Assembly (NCBI RefSeq): GCF_900099965.1
Contig: NZ_FNDJ01000011.1
Location: 62,001-126,000, forward strand
DNA length: 64,000 bases
Direction of reading: 5' to 3'
Source: Nonomuraea jiangxiensis
GTDB lineage: Bacteria; Actinomycetota; Actinomycetes; Streptosporangiales; Streptosporangiaceae
Shown: positions 43,092-52,637 of the stretch, piece after piece
How the letters are laid out: every line of letters starts with the position of its first letter
Numbering within the stretch: the first letter of the stretch is position 1
The notes under the pieces: model-generated
What the model was told of the DNA's origin: nothing
The model's input: only the letters and a program-made list of their open reading frames with translations
Database searches by the model: none
Translations under genes and position numbers: made by a program

Positions 43092-44441
43092 ATGCAGAGA
43101 TCCACCGGACTCTTGCTCGCCACCGTGATCGGGCTCGTGGCCACGGGTTGCGGCTCGGGTGAACCTGCCACTCCTTCCGCCGGCGGCGCCAAAGCCGTGA
43201 CGATCACGGTGGCCTGCCAGCCCGCCAGGACCGCGCCCAAGGAACGGCAGGCCTGGGATGACGACGTGGCCACGTTCATGAAGGCCCACCCCGGCGTGAC
43301 GGTCAAGAGCACGGACCAGCAGCCGTGCTTCGACCCCAAGACGTTCGGTCCCAAGCTGGCGGGCGGCCAGATGGAGACCGTCTTCGTGGTGCCCGTGACC
43401 AACTACAACGACGTCATCGGCCAGGGCCAGGCGCTCGACATCACGCAGTACACCAGCTCGATCAAGAACTGGAACGACCTGCGCGCCGACGCCCGCGAGC
43501 TGGTCACCAAGGACGGCAAGGTCTACGGCGTCCCGAACGTCCTCTACGGCGTCGGCCTGGTCTACAACCGGGCCCTGTTCACCCAGGCCGGGCTCGACCC
43601 CAACAACCCGCCCAAGACGTGGGCCGAGGTGCGTGAGGCGGCCAAGAAGATCGCCGGGCTCGGCTCGGACTACGTCGGCTACGGCGAGTACTCCGGCGGG
43701 AACACCGGTGGCTGGCACTTCACCCAGGCCATCTACGGCCGCGGCGGCGAGGTCCTGAGCGCTGACAACAAGACGGCCGCCTTCAACTCCCCCGAGGGCA
43801 AGGCCGTCCTGCAGACGCTGCACGACATGCGCTGGGTGGACAACAGCATGGGCAACAAACTGCTGATCGGCTGGGAGTCGCTCATGGTCGCCATGGGCGG
43901 CGGCAAGGTCGGCATGATGCTGGGCGCCCCTGACGTGGTCACCGACGTGGTCACCAAGTTCAAGGGCAAGACCGCCGACTACGGCATCACCGCCCTCCCC
44001 GAGGCCAAGGCGTCGCTGAGCGGCGGCGAGGCGTACATGATCAACCCGAAGGCCACCCCTGACGAGGTCAAGGCGGGCATGGAGTGGATCGACTTCCGCT
44101 TCAACACCGTCGGCAAGGGCCGCTTCGACTTCGCCCGCGGCAAGGCCATCGGCAACCCGGTCGGCGTGCCCGACAACGCCGTCTACGGAGACTCTCCCAC
44201 CGGCAAGGCCATCCAGGCCGACCGCGTGAAGAACGCCTCCCTGCCGGTCGAGAACTACCAGTCCTACGTCGACTCCGCCGCGTCCATCGCGCCCAAGGCC
44301 GAGCCGATGCACGCCCAGGAGATCTACGCCGTCCTCGACGTGCCCATGTCCGCCGTGCTGAGCCGCAAGGACGCCAACATCGACGACCTGCTCAAGGACG
44401 CCGAGACCAAGGTCAACAACCTGCTGGCGGCCAAGGGCTGA
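43092..44441 (+). CDS. Sugar-binding lipoprotein of the alpha-glucan ABC importer
   Basis: Extracellular solute-binding protein of 449 aa. Lipoprotein signal MQRSTGLLLATVIGLVATGC; the lipidated Cys is residue 20. The family 1 core includes GVPNVLYGVGLVYNRALFTQ and the hinge region PDEVKAGMEWIDFRF. ATG 43092 with AAGGG upstream. First gene of a four-gene operon with two permeases and GH13. Ligand inferred to be alpha-glucooligosaccharide from the neighbours. Confidence 0.92.
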   Translation: MQRSTGLLLATVIGLVATGCGSGEPATPSAGGAKAVTITVACQPARTAPKERQAWDDDVATFMKAHPGVTVKSTDQQPCFDPKTFGPKLAGGQMETVFVVPVTNYNDVIGQGQALDITQYTSSIKNWNDLRADARELVTKDGKVYGVPNVLYGVGLVYNRALFTQAGLDPNNPPKTWAEVREAAKKIAGLGSDYVGYGEYSGGNTGGWHFTQAIYGRGGEVLSADNKTAAFNSPEGKAVLQTLHDMRWVDNSMGNKLLIGWESLMVAMGGGKVGMMLGAPDVVTDVVTKFKGKTADYGITALPEAKASLSGGEAYMINPKATPDEVKAGMEWIDFRFNTVGKGRFDFARGKAIGNPVGVPDNAVYGDSPTGKAIQADRVKNASLPVENYQSYVDSAASIAPKAEPMHAQEIYAVLDVPMSAVLSRKDANIDDLLKDAETKVNNLLAAKG

Positions 44442-44445
44442 CATT

Positions 44446-45312
44446 GTGGGAATTTTGCGGCGCAACCTGACGGCCTACGGTTTCCTGTGCGCGGCGCTGT
44501 TCTGCTTCGCGGTGTTCGCCTGGTATCCGATGGTCAGGGAGTTCATCCTGAGCTTCCAGAAGACCGACCTGATCAACCCGCCCGAGTGGGTGGGCCTGGA
44601 GAACTTCAAGGGTGCCGTCCAGGACCCGGCCTTCGGTGAGGCCTGGCTGAACACCGTGGAGTTCACGCTCCTCGCACTGCTCTGCGGTTACGCCGTGCCG
44701 TTCGTCGTCGCGCTCGTGCTCAACGAGCTGCGCCATGCCCGGGCCTACCTGCGGTTCGTGGTCTACCTGCCGGTCATGCTCCCGCCGATCGTGGCGGTGC
44801 TGCTGTTCAGGTGGTTCTACGATCCGGGGCCCGGGCTGTTCAACCAGATCCTCGACCTCGTCAACCTGCCACCGCTGGCCTGGCTGGACAGCTCGTCCAC
44901 CGCCCTGATCTCCCTGGTCATCGTCTCGACCTGGATGAACATGGGCAGCGCGACGCTGATCTACCTGGCGGCGCTGCAGAACATCCCCTCCGAGCTGTAC
45001 GAGGCGGCCGAGCTCGACGGGGCCGGGGTCTTCAAGCGCATCAGGCACGTCACGATCCCGCAGACCCGGCTGATCCTGCTGCTCATGCTGATGCTGCAGA
45101 TCGTGGCGACCATGCAGGTGTTCATCGAGCCGTACATGCTCACCGGCGGCGGGCCGGAGAACGCCACGGTGTCGGTCGCGTACCTGATGTACCAGTTCGC
45201 CTTTTCTCAGATGAACTACGGCCAGGCCGGCGCGCTGGGCATGATGCTCATGATCGTGCTGCTCGCCTTCGCCGCCTTCCAGCTCAGGACCACCCGGGAG
45301 GACGCCGCATGA
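44446..45312 (+). CDS. Carbohydrate ABC transporter permease (MalF/UgpA type)
   Basis: Inner-membrane permease of 288 aa with six membrane segments. The EAA loop is YEAAELDGAGVFKRIRHVTI. Start GTG 44446, four bases after the previous stop. Its stop overlaps the next permease ATG (ATGA). Partner of the lipoprotein at 43092 and permease at 45309; no ATPase gene is in the operon. Confidence 0.92.
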   Translation: MGILRRNLTAYGFLCAALFCFAVFAWYPMVREFILSFQKTDLINPPEWVGLENFKGAVQDPAFGEAWLNTVEFTLLALLCGYAVPFVVALVLNELRHARAYLRFVVYLPVMLPPIVAVLLFRWFYDPGPGLFNQILDLVNLPPLAWLDSSSTALISLVIVSTWMNMGSATLIYLAALQNIPSELYEAAELDGAGVFKRIRHVTIPQTRLILLLMLMLQIVATMQVFIEPYMLTGGGPENATVSVAYLMYQFAFSQMNYGQAGALGMMLMIVLLAFAAFQLRTTREDAA

Positions 45313-46295
45313 TCTCCGGTGCGCGCGGTCAGCTGAAGGACGAGCGGCGGGAGCGCGGCGACGGCGGTGTGCGCCGGGCTCCGGCGGACCGGCGCAGGAG
45401 CGGCGGGCGACGCAGGTCGCCGAGGCCGATCCACGTCCAGTTCCGTACGATCATCTCGCCGCACCAGCTCAACAGCAGGTGGGGACGGCGGCTCTACTGG
45501 CTGGCGCTGGTCACCGTCATCGTGGTGTTCACCCTGGCCTTCGTCCTCCCGCTCTACTGGATGATCACCGGTGCCATGAAGACGCCGGAAGAGGTCGCGG
45601 AGATGCCGCCGACCCTCTTCCCCGCCCAGCCGACGCTCGACCCGTTCTTCGAGGCGTGGGACCTGTTCGACATCGGCACGCTGCTGGTGAACACCGTCTA
45701 CTACGCCCTGGGCGGCTGGTTGTTCTGCATGGTCGTGGACGTGACGGCGGCGTACGCGCTGTCGAAGCTGCGGCCGATGTTCGGCAACGTGATCCTCGGG
45801 GCGATGCTGGCCACGCTGATGATCCCGCCCATGGTCATCCTCATTCCGCTCTACGTCACGATCGTGGACCTCGGCCTGCTCAACAACCCGTGGGGCCTGT
45901 GGTTCCCCGCGGCGGCCAACGGCTTCAACATCTTCCTGCTCAAACGCTTCTTCGACTCCATACCGCGGGAGCTGATCGAGGCGGCGCAGATCGACGGCGC
46001 GGGGCCCGTACGGGTGCTGTGGTCGGTCGTGCTGCCGGTCTCCCGGCCGATCCTGGGCGTGGTGTCCATCTTCACGATCGTCACCGCGTTCAAGGACTTC
46101 GTCCTGCCGCTGCTGGTCATGACCGAGAGCGACAAGATGACGATCAGCGTGGGCCTGTCGCAGACGGCCGGAGCGGTGACCCAGAACCAGGTCATGGGCG
46201 GCCTGGTCATCACCAGCATCCCCATGATCATCGTTTTCTTCATCTTCCAACGTCACATCATGGCGGGACTCACCGCCGGAAGCATTAAGGGATAG
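45309..46295 (+). CDS. Carbohydrate ABC transporter permease (MalG type)
   Basis: Inner-membrane permease of 328 aa. The N-terminal 55 residues are a long basic cytoplasmic extension (RRAPADRRRSGGRRRSPRP), which is longer than usual for this family. Six membrane segments and EAA motif IEAAQIDGAGPVRVLWSVVL follow, with C-terminal HIMAGLTAGSIKG. Coupled by ATGA to the preceding gene and three bases from the GH13 start. Confidence 0.92.
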   Translation: MISGARGQLKDERRERGDGGVRRAPADRRRSGGRRRSPRPIHVQFRTIISPHQLNSRWGRRLYWLALVTVIVVFTLAFVLPLYWMITGAMKTPEEVAEMPPTLFPAQPTLDPFFEAWDLFDIGTLLVNTVYYALGGWLFCMVVDVTAAYALSKLRPMFGNVILGAMLATLMIPPMVILIPLYVTIVDLGLLNNPWGLWFPAAANGFNIFLLKRFFDSIPRELIEAAQIDGAGPVRVLWSVVLPVSRPILGVVSIFTIVTAFKDFVLPLLVMTESDKMTISVGLSQTAGAVTQNQVMGGLVITSIPMIIVFFIFQRHIMAGLTAGSIKG

Positions 46296-46298
46296 CGC

Positions 46299-47828
46299 AT
46301 GTCGCACACGTGGTGGCGGGGGGCCGCGATCTACCAGGTCTACCTGCGTAGCTTCGCCGACGGGAACGGCGATGGCGTCGGCGACCTCGCCGGCCTGCGC
46401 GCACGCCTGACGTATCTGAAGGATCTCGGGATCGACGCCATCTGGCTCACCCCGTGGTATCCGTCGCCGATGGCCGACGGCGGCTACGACGTGGCCGACT
46501 ACCGGGACATCGAGCCGGTCTTCGGGACGCTGGAGGAGGCGGAGAAGTTCATCTCGGAGGCGCATGAGCTGGGCATCAAAATCATCATCGACGTGGTGCC
46601 GAACCACAGCTCCACGGAGAGCGCCTGGTTCAAGGAGGCACTGACCGACCGCGCCGCCCGGGACCGCTTCTGGTTCAGTGACGAGCCGCTCAACGACTGG
46701 CAGTCCATCTTCGGCGGCTCCGCCTGGACCCAGGTCCCGGACGGCCAGTGGTACCTGCACCTGTTCGCCCCCGAGCAGCCCGACCTCAACTGGAACAATC
46801 CCGAGGTCCACCAGGAGTTCGAGGACGTGCTGCGGTTCTGGCTGGAGCGCGGGGTGGACGGCGTGCGCATCGACTCGGCGGCCCTGCTCATCAAGTCGGA
46901 CACCGGTTACGAAGACCTCGACGAGGTCCATGACGTCTACCGCCGGTGGCGCGAGGTGACCGACGAGTACGACGAGCGCATCCTGATCGGGGAGGTATGG
47001 CTCCCCGATCAGGAGCGTTTCGCCCGCTACCTGCGCCCCGACGAGTTGCACACGGCCTTCAACTTCGACTTCCTGTCCTGCCCCTGGGACCCGGCGGAGC
47101 TACGCCGGGTCATCGATCTGACCCTCGCCACCCACACGCCGGTCGGCGCCCCGCCCACCTGGGTGCTGTCGAACCACGACGTGACCAGGCCGGTCACCCG
47201 CTACGGCCGGGCGGACACCACGTTCGCGCACGGCGGCCGACTCCACGGCACCCCCTCGGACCTGGAGCTCGGCTACCAGCGGGCGCGGGCGGCGGCCCTG
47301 CTGGCGATGGCCCTGCCCGGCTCGCTCTACGTCTACCAGGGCGAGGAGCTGGGCCTGCCGGAGGTGGAGGACCTCGCGGACGAGCTGCGCCAGGACCCGA
47401 TGTACGCCAGGTCGGGCGGCACCAACCCGGGCCGCGACGGCTGCCGCGTCCCGCTGCCGTGGTCGGGCGAGGAGCCCCCGTTCGGCTTCGGCGCCGGCAC
47501 GCCCTGGCTGCCGCAGCCGGACAGCTGGCGCAAGCTGACCGTCGAGGCCCAGCGCACGGATCTGGGCTCCATGCTCAACCTGTATCGCACGGCCCTGGGG
47601 CTGCGCAGGGAGCTGCTCGGGGACGGCACGCTGACGTGGGCGCAATGGGCGCAGCCGGGGGACGGGGTCCTGGCCTTCACCCGGGACTCGGGGCTGACCT
47701 GCGTCACGAACCTCGGTCCCGAGCCGGTGCCGCTGCCCGCCGGCGAGGTCCTGCTGGCCAGCGGCCCGCTGGAGGGCGGCCTGCTGCCCTCCGACACGAC
47801 GGTCTGGCTCACCGGCGTCGAGGCGTGA
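46299..47828 (+). CDS. GH13 alpha-glucosidase
   Basis: Cytoplasmic (beta/alpha)8 alpha-glucosidase of 509 aa. The conserved regions are DVVPNHSS, the nucleophile D192 in GVRIDSA, the acid/base E232 in LIGEVW, and D294 in SNHDVTR. No signal peptide, so it acts on imported oligosaccharides. The Shine-Dalgarno AAGGG lies inside the previous stop region. Oligo-1,6-, alpha-1,4- or alpha-1,3-specific forms are similar, so specificity comes from context (GH87 and importer). A strong terminator follows. Confidence 0.93.
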   Translation: MSHTWWRGAAIYQVYLRSFADGNGDGVGDLAGLRARLTYLKDLGIDAIWLTPWYPSPMADGGYDVADYRDIEPVFGTLEEAEKFISEAHELGIKIIIDVVPNHSSTESAWFKEALTDRAARDRFWFSDEPLNDWQSIFGGSAWTQVPDGQWYLHLFAPEQPDLNWNNPEVHQEFEDVLRFWLERGVDGVRIDSAALLIKSDTGYEDLDEVHDVYRRWREVTDEYDERILIGEVWLPDQERFARYLRPDELHTAFNFDFLSCPWDPAELRRVIDLTLATHTPVGAPPTWVLSNHDVTRPVTRYGRADTTFAHGGRLHGTPSDLELGYQRARAAALLAMALPGSLYVYQGEELGLPEVEDLADELRQDPMYARSGGTNPGRDGCRVPLPWSGEEPPFGFGAGTPWLPQPDSWRKLTVEAQRTDLGSMLNLYRTALGLRRELLGDGTLTWAQWAQPGDGVLAFTRDSGLTCVTNLGPEPVPLPAGEVLLASGPLEGGLLPSDTTVWLTGVEA

Positions 47829-47834
47829 CCGCGT

Positions 47835-47864
47835 AGGGTCCCGGCCGCCGCGCGCCGGGACCCT
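47835..47864 (+). terminator. Terminator hairpin after GH13
   Basis: AGGGTCCCGGC (47835-47845) and GCCGGGACCCT (47854-47864) are perfect 11-bp arms around an eight-base loop, six bases after the GH13 stop. Confidence 0.85.
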
Positions 47865-47902
47865 GCCACCATGCCGTGCCCGTCCGGCGTTACGATCACG
47901 CC

Positions 47903-48430
47903 ATGGCAAGGCTGCCCAGGAGCACTCCGCGAGACCTGACCCCCGACGCGCTCGCCCTCTACGAGAAGATCACCTCGGGTCCGCGCGGCGGATTCATGAT
48001 CGACGCGGCGGGCGGGCTCACGGGCCCGTTCAACGCGATGCTGCTCAGCCCGACCGTCGGCGATCCCCTGCAGCAACTGGGCGCGGCCATCCGCTACCGC
48101 ACCTCGCTGCCGGACCGGGCCAGGGAGCTGGCCATCCTGGCCGTGGCCGCCCACCATGACAGCGCGTTCGAACGGGCGGCGCACGAGCCGATCGCCCGGG
48201 AGCTGGGCTTCACGGACGACCAGCTGGAGTCGCTGCGCGCCGGAGCGCCCGTGGCCCTCCAGGACCCCGTGGAGGCGACGGTGCTGGAGATCGCCCGCGC
48301 GCTGCTGGCCCACGGCGACCTGGACGACGCCGAATACGCGGCCCTGCCCCCGGCGCAGCTCTTCGAGCTCACGACCCTGGTCGGCTACTACAGCACGCTC
48401 GCGCTCCAGCTCCGCGTCTTCCGCGTGTGA
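47903..48430 (+). CDS. Carboxymuconolactone decarboxylase-family protein
   Basis: Protein of 175 aa with the AhpD-like/carboxymuconolactone decarboxylase helical fold. Core helix LPDRARELAILAVAAHHDSA and the AAHEPIARELGF segment match the family. It has no CxxC, so it is not a disulfide reductase of the AhpD type. ATG 47903 lies six bases after TACGAT with no Shine-Dalgarno (leaderless type). Convergent with a lacI gene. Function unknown. Confidence 0.85.
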   Translation: MARLPRSTPRDLTPDALALYEKITSGPRGGFMIDAAGGLTGPFNAMLLSPTVGDPLQQLGAAIRYRTSLPDRARELAILAVAAHHDSAFERAAHEPIARELGFTDDQLESLRAGAPVALQDPVEATVLEIARALLAHGDLDDAEYAALPPAQLFELTTLVGYYSTLALQLRVFRV

Positions 48431-48479
48431 CCGCCCGGGTGGGGGCGCCGGTCGGCGCTGGGCGCACCGGTCGGCGCGG

Positions 48480-49475
48480 TCAGGCGGACTCGCGGACGAC
48501 CAGCTCCGTGGGCAGGATCACCGGATCGATCGCGCCGCCCTCGAACAGGCCCAGCAGCAGCTTGACCATGGCCGCCGCCTGCTCGCTCACGGGATGGCGC
48601 AGGGTCGTCAGCGGCGGCTCGGTGTATTTCGCCGCCTCGATGTCGTCGAAGCCCACCACGGCCACGTCGTCCGGCACCCGCCGCCCGGCCTGGCGCAGCG
48701 ACTGCAGGGCGCCGACCGCCATCAGGTCGTTGGCCACGAAGACGGCGTCCAGCCCGGGGTCGTCGCCGAGCAGCTGCCGCATGGCCACCGCGCCGGACTC
48801 TCTGGTGAAGTCGCCGACCGCGACGATCGAGCGGCGGTCGGAGTCGCGCAGCACGTTGCGGTATCCGGCCAGCCGGTCCTGACCCGCGATCATGTCCTGC
48901 GGGCCCGCGATGGTGGCGATCCTGCGCCGCCCCGACTCCACCAGGTGCCGGACCCCGGCCTCGGCCCCGCCCACGTTGTCGTTGTCCACGAACGGGATGT
49001 CCACCGGCACGGCCGGCCGCCCGTAGGAGACCACGGGGACGCGCAGGCGCGACAGCGCGGCCGGCAGCGGGTCGGCGCCGTGCATGGAGATCAGCATGAC
49101 GCCGTCCACGTGGCCGCCCGCGATGTAACGCTCCACGCGGGCGTGGCTCTTGGCGGAGGAGGCCAGCATCAGTACGACCTGCTTGTTCACCGCCTCCAGC
49201 TCCATCGAGGCGGACCTGATCGCGGTGGAGAACAGCGGGTCCTCGGAGAAGACCCGGGTGCCGGGCTCGCTGACGACCAGGGCGACCGAGTCCGTACGCT
49301 GGGTGACCAGGCTGCGCGCGGCGGGGTTGGGCACGTAGCCCAGCTCGTCGATCGCGCGCAGCACGGCATCGCGGATGTGGGGCGCCACCGTCGTCTGCCC
49401 GTTGACGACCCGGGAGGCGGTGGCGCGCGAAACGCCCGCCCGGGCGGCGACCGCCTCCAGGGTCGGGCGTCTCAT
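48480..49475 (-). CDS. LacI-family repressor, last gene of the beta-glucoside operon
   Basis: Regulator of 331 aa. Helix-turn-helix TLEAVAARAGVSRATASRVV at residues 5-24. Sensor domain with VVGFDDIEAAKYTEPPLTTL. It is encoded 32 bp downstream of GH1 on the same strand, so it is probably the last gene of the importer-GH1 operon rather than divergent. The operator is probably the 16-bp palindrome at 53965-53980. Inducer likely a beta-glucoside. Confidence 0.92.
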   Translation of the reverse strand: MRRPTLEAVAARAGVSRATASRVVNGQTTVAPHIRDAVLRAIDELGYVPNPAARSLVTQRTDSVALVVSEPGTRVFSEDPLFSTAIRSASMELEAVNKQVVLMLASSAKSHARVERYIAGGHVDGVMLISMHGADPLPAALSRLRVPVVSYGRPAVPVDIPFVDNDNVGGAEAGVRHLVESGRRRIATIAGPQDMIAGQDRLAGYRNVLRDSDRRSIVAVGDFTRESGAVAMRQLLGDDPGLDAVFVANDLMAVGALQSLRQAGRRVPDDVAVVGFDDIEAAKYTEPPLTTLRHPVSEQAAAMVKLLLGLFEGGAIDPVILPTELVVRESA

Positions 49476-49507
49476 GACTGCACCAAAGGGGAGAGCACGG
49501 GAAAAAT

Positions 49508-50878
49508 CTACAGGCCGTTGCGCGCGATGACGTCGCGGTACCACACTGCGCTGTCCTTGAGCACTCTGGTTTGTGTCGTGAAGTCCACATGGACGATGCC
49601 GAACCGCCGCCGGTAGCCCTCCGCCCACTCGAAGTTGTCCAGTAGCGACCACACCAGATAGCCGCGCAGGTCCGCGCCCGCCTCGATCGCGCGCCAGACC
49701 TCGCGCAGATGCCCGTTCAGGTACGCCACTCGGTCGGCGTCGTGCACCCTGCCGTTCTCCACGACGTCCTCGAAGGCCGCCCCGTTCTCCGTGACCATGA
49801 GGCCGACCCGGGGGTAGTCCCGCGAGAGGCGTACGAGCAGCCTGGACAGCCCGTCGGGCACGATCGGCCAGCCCATCGCGGTCGTCGGCGCGTCCGCCGT
49901 GGCGAACCTGACACCCTCCGACCCCGGCCACGCGGCGTCCGCGGGCAGGCCCGGCCCCGACTCGACCACGCACGGGTTGTAGTAGTTGACGCCCACCAGG
50001 TCGATCGGCGCGTTGATCAGCTCAAGGTCGCCGTCCTTGATGTGGCCGGCCCCGCCGTTGCGCTCCGCCGCCTCCAGCACCTCGGCCGGGTAGGTGCCGT
50101 TGACCGCCGGATCCAGGAACTGCCTGGTCAGCAGGGTGTGGATGCGGTGCACGGCGGCCGCGTCCGCCTCGCCAGGCACCGCTGCCGGGTCGTTGACCTG
50201 CGCGGGGGTGAGGACGGGGGCGGAGTTCACCACGAGCATGATGCGCCGCGCGCCGCCGTCGCGCAGCCGCCGCGCGGCCAGCCCGTGACCGAGCAGCAGG
50301 TGGTGCGCCGAGCGCATGGCCGCCGCCGGATCGCGCTGGCCGGGCGCGTGCACCCCGTTGCCGTAGCCGAGGTAGGCCGACACCCACGGCTCGTTCAGCG
50401 TCGCCCAGTCGCCGACGCGGTCCCCGAGCTTGTCGTGTACGGCCTGAGCGTAATCGGCGAACCGGAAGGCCGTATCCCGATCCGTCCATCCACCACGCTC
50501 TTCGAGCCCTTGGGGAAGATCCCAGTGATAAAGCGTGACATAAGGCGAGATGTCGGCTTCAAGCAGTGCGTCGACGAGCCTGTCGTAGAACGCCAGCCCG
50601 CGCGGGTTGATCGACCCCCACCCGTCCGGCTGGATCCGCGGCCACGCGATCGAGAACCGGTAGGCCGCCAGCCCCAGCTCGCGCATCAGCCCGACGTCGT
50701 CCTGGTAGCGGTGGTAGTGGTCGCAGGCCACGTCGCCGGTGTCGCCGTTCGCCACGTTCCCGGGGGCGTGGGAGAAGGTGTCCCAGATCGACTGGCCCCG
50801 CCCGTCCTCCTTGACCGCCCCCTCGATCTGATAGGAGGCCGTCGCGGCACCCCAGACGAAGTCCTCGGGAAAAATCAT
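49508..50878 (-). CDS. GH1 beta-glucosidase
   Basis: Cytoplasmic (beta/alpha)8 glycosidase of 456 aa. The acid/base E163 is in ATLNEPW and the nucleophile E364 is in VTENGAAF. FVWGAATASYQIEG opens the protein as in most GH1 enzymes. The ATG at 50878 overlaps the permease stop (ATGA). No signal peptide, so it hydrolyses imported beta-glucosides such as cellobiose. Exact aglycone preference is unknown. Confidence 0.95.
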   Translation of the reverse strand: MIFPEDFVWGAATASYQIEGAVKEDGRGQSIWDTFSHAPGNVANGDTGDVACDHYHRYQDDVGLMRELGLAAYRFSIAWPRIQPDGWGSINPRGLAFYDRLVDALLEADISPYVTLYHWDLPQGLEERGGWTDRDTAFRFADYAQAVHDKLGDRVGDWATLNEPWVSAYLGYGNGVHAPGQRDPAAAMRSAHHLLLGHGLAARRLRDGGARRIMLVVNSAPVLTPAQVNDPAAVPGEADAAAVHRIHTLLTRQFLDPAVNGTYPAEVLEAAERNGGAGHIKDGDLELINAPIDLVGVNYYNPCVVESGPGLPADAAWPGSEGVRFATADAPTTAMGWPIVPDGLSRLLVRLSRDYPRVGLMVTENGAAFEDVVENGRVHDADRVAYLNGHLREVWRAIEAGADLRGYLVWSLLDNFEWAEGYRRRFGIVHVDFTTQTRVLKDSAVWYRDVIARNGL

Positions 50879-51678
50879 CCTTTTATCGCTCCTTGCATGA
50901 TTCCGCCGATGATTTGCTTGCCGAACAGAGCGAAGACGGCCACGAGCGGCAACGTGCCGATCGCCGTGCCGGTCAGGCCCAGCACGTAGTCGTTGACGTA
51001 CCCGCTGGCGAGGGTGGACAGCGCCACCTGGACCGTCGGGTTGTCCGGGCTCAGCACGACCAGCGGCCAGAAGTAGTCGTTCCAGGCCGACATGAACGTC
51101 AGCATGCCCAGCACGGCCGCCGCCGGACGGGCGGTGGGCAGCACGACGTGCCAGAACAGCCCCCAGGTCGTGCATCCGTCCACCCGCCCCGCCTCCAGCA
51201 GTTCGGTGGGCAGGGCGCGCGTCAGGAACTGCGTCATGAAGAACACGCCGAACGCGTTGACCAGCGCGGGCGCGATCAGCGCGTAGTTGGTGCCGGTCCA
51301 CTCCAGCTTCACCATGAGCATGTAGAGCGGGATGATGCCGAGCTGGGTCGGGACCATCATGGTGGCGACGGTGATCACGAGCAGCGCGTTCCGGCCCCGG
51401 AACTTCAGCTTGGCGAAGGCGAACCCGGCCAGCGTCGAGAAGAACATCACCGCGACCGCGATCGACCCCGCCACGATCACGGAGTTGACCAGCGCGAGCG
51501 CGAAGGGGACGGTGTCGAAGACCCGGGCGACGTTGGCGAAGAAGTTCCCGCCGGGCACCAGCGGCGGCGGCACCTGGGCCAGCGCGGAGTTGTGCCGGGA
51601 GGCCACCACGACGCTGTAGTAGAGCGGGAACGCCGAGAAGAAGGCCACCGCGATCAGGGTCAGATAACGCAGCCTCAT
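50875..51678 (-). CDS. Carbohydrate ABC transporter permease (MalG type)
   Basis: Permease of 267 aa with six membrane segments. The EAA-like loop is LEAGRVDGCTTWGLFWHVVL, where the usual Ala-Ala is Ala-Gly. C-terminal IIGGIMQGAIKG. Overlaps both neighbours by four bases. Works with 51675-52637 and the lipoprotein at 52634. Confidence 0.92.
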   Translation of the reverse strand: MRLRYLTLIAVAFFSAFPLYYSVVVASRHNSALAQVPPPLVPGGNFFANVARVFDTVPFALALVNSVIVAGSIAVAVMFFSTLAGFAFAKLKFRGRNALLVITVATMMVPTQLGIIPLYMLMVKLEWTGTNYALIAPALVNAFGVFFMTQFLTRALPTELLEAGRVDGCTTWGLFWHVVLPTARPAAAVLGMLTFMSAWNDYFWPLVVLSPDNPTVQVALSTLASGYVNDYVLGLTGTAIGTLPLVAVFALFGKQIIGGIMQGAIKG

Positions 51679-52637
51679 ACGAGCCCGCCCTTCACCCTGC
51701 GGCTGATCAGGAAGTTGATCCCGGAGACGATCACGACGGCGACGAACATCAGCCAGGACGCCGCCGAGGCGTAGCCGAAGTCGAAGGTCGCGTTGCCGAA
51801 GGCCAGCTCGTAGACGTAGAGCGCGAGGGTCTGGAACTGCCGGTCGGGCCCGCCGGTGACCATGACGCCACCGCCGCCGCTGCTCTGCCCGAACAGCATG
51901 GGCTCGGCGATGATCTGCATGGCGCCGATCGTGGAGACGATGACCACGAAGATGATCGTCGGCCGGATCATCGGCATGGTGATCTTGCGGAGCTGCGTAA
52001 AGGTGCCCGCGCCGTCGATGGTGGCGGCCTCGTACAGCTCGCGCGGCACGGCCTGCATCGCGGCCAGGAAGATCAGCGCGTTGTAACCGGTCCAGCGCCA
52101 CATGATCATCACGGACAGCGCGATGTGCGAGGTGGCGGTGCCCGCCGCCCAGTCGATCTTGCCGGCCCCGAACCACGACAGCACCCAGTTGATCAGTCCG
52201 AAGTCCCGGCCGAAGAGCTGGCTGAAGATCACCACCACCGCCACCACGCTGGTGACGTTGGGGATCAGCAGCGCGACCCGGAACAGCGTCTGCATCCGCA
52301 ACCGCCGGTTGAGCAGGTGCGCCAGCCAGATGGCCAGCGCGAGCTGCGGCACGGTCGAGAGCAGGCCGATGGACAGGGTGTTGAAGGTGGCGTTCCAGAA
52401 GTAGCCGTCGGCCAGCAGTGTCGAGTAGTTGTCCAGCCCGACGAACGTCTGGGTGTCCGACAGCAGCGTCCACTCGTGCAGGCTCACCCAGGCCGTGTAG
52501 GCCAGCGGGAACAGCCCGAAGGCGCAGAACAGCAGGAAGAACGGCGCCACGTAGGCGTACGGCGACACCCTCACGTCGAGGGTGTGCCGCACGCTGCGCC
52601 TACGCCGTCGCGTGATCGCGAGGGGAAGGGCGCTCAT
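51675..52637 (-). CDS. Carbohydrate ABC transporter permease (MalF type)
   Basis: Permease of 320 aa with a basic N-terminus and six membrane segments. EAA motif YEAATIDGAGTFTQLRKITM. The ATG at 52637 overlaps the binding-protein stop (ATGA). A Gly-rich loop (SSGGGGVMVTGG) follows the EAA region. Confidence 0.92.
   Translation of the reverse strand: MSALPLAITRRRRRSVRHTLDVRVSPYAYVAPFFLLFCAFGLFPLAYTAWVSLHEWTLLSDTQTFVGLDNYSTLLADGYFWNATFNTLSIGLLSTVPQLALAIWLAHLLNRRLRMQTLFRVALLIPNVTSVVAVVVIFSQLFGRDFGLINWVLSWFGAGKIDWAAGTATSHIALSVMIMWRWTGYNALIFLAAMQAVPRELYEAATIDGAGTFTQLRKITMPMIRPTIIFVVIVSTIGAMQIIAEPMLFGQSSGGGGVMVTGGPDRQFQTLALYVYELAFGNATFDFGYASAASWLMFVAVVIVSGINFLISRRVKGGLV

Noticed and set aside
48431..48479. 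Repeated GCGCCGGTCGGCGC-like segments between the CMD and lacI genes as a bidirectional terminator
   Set aside because: The palindrome GCGCCG-GT-CGGCGC leaves a loop of only two bases and has no T tract; evidence is too weak to list as a feature.
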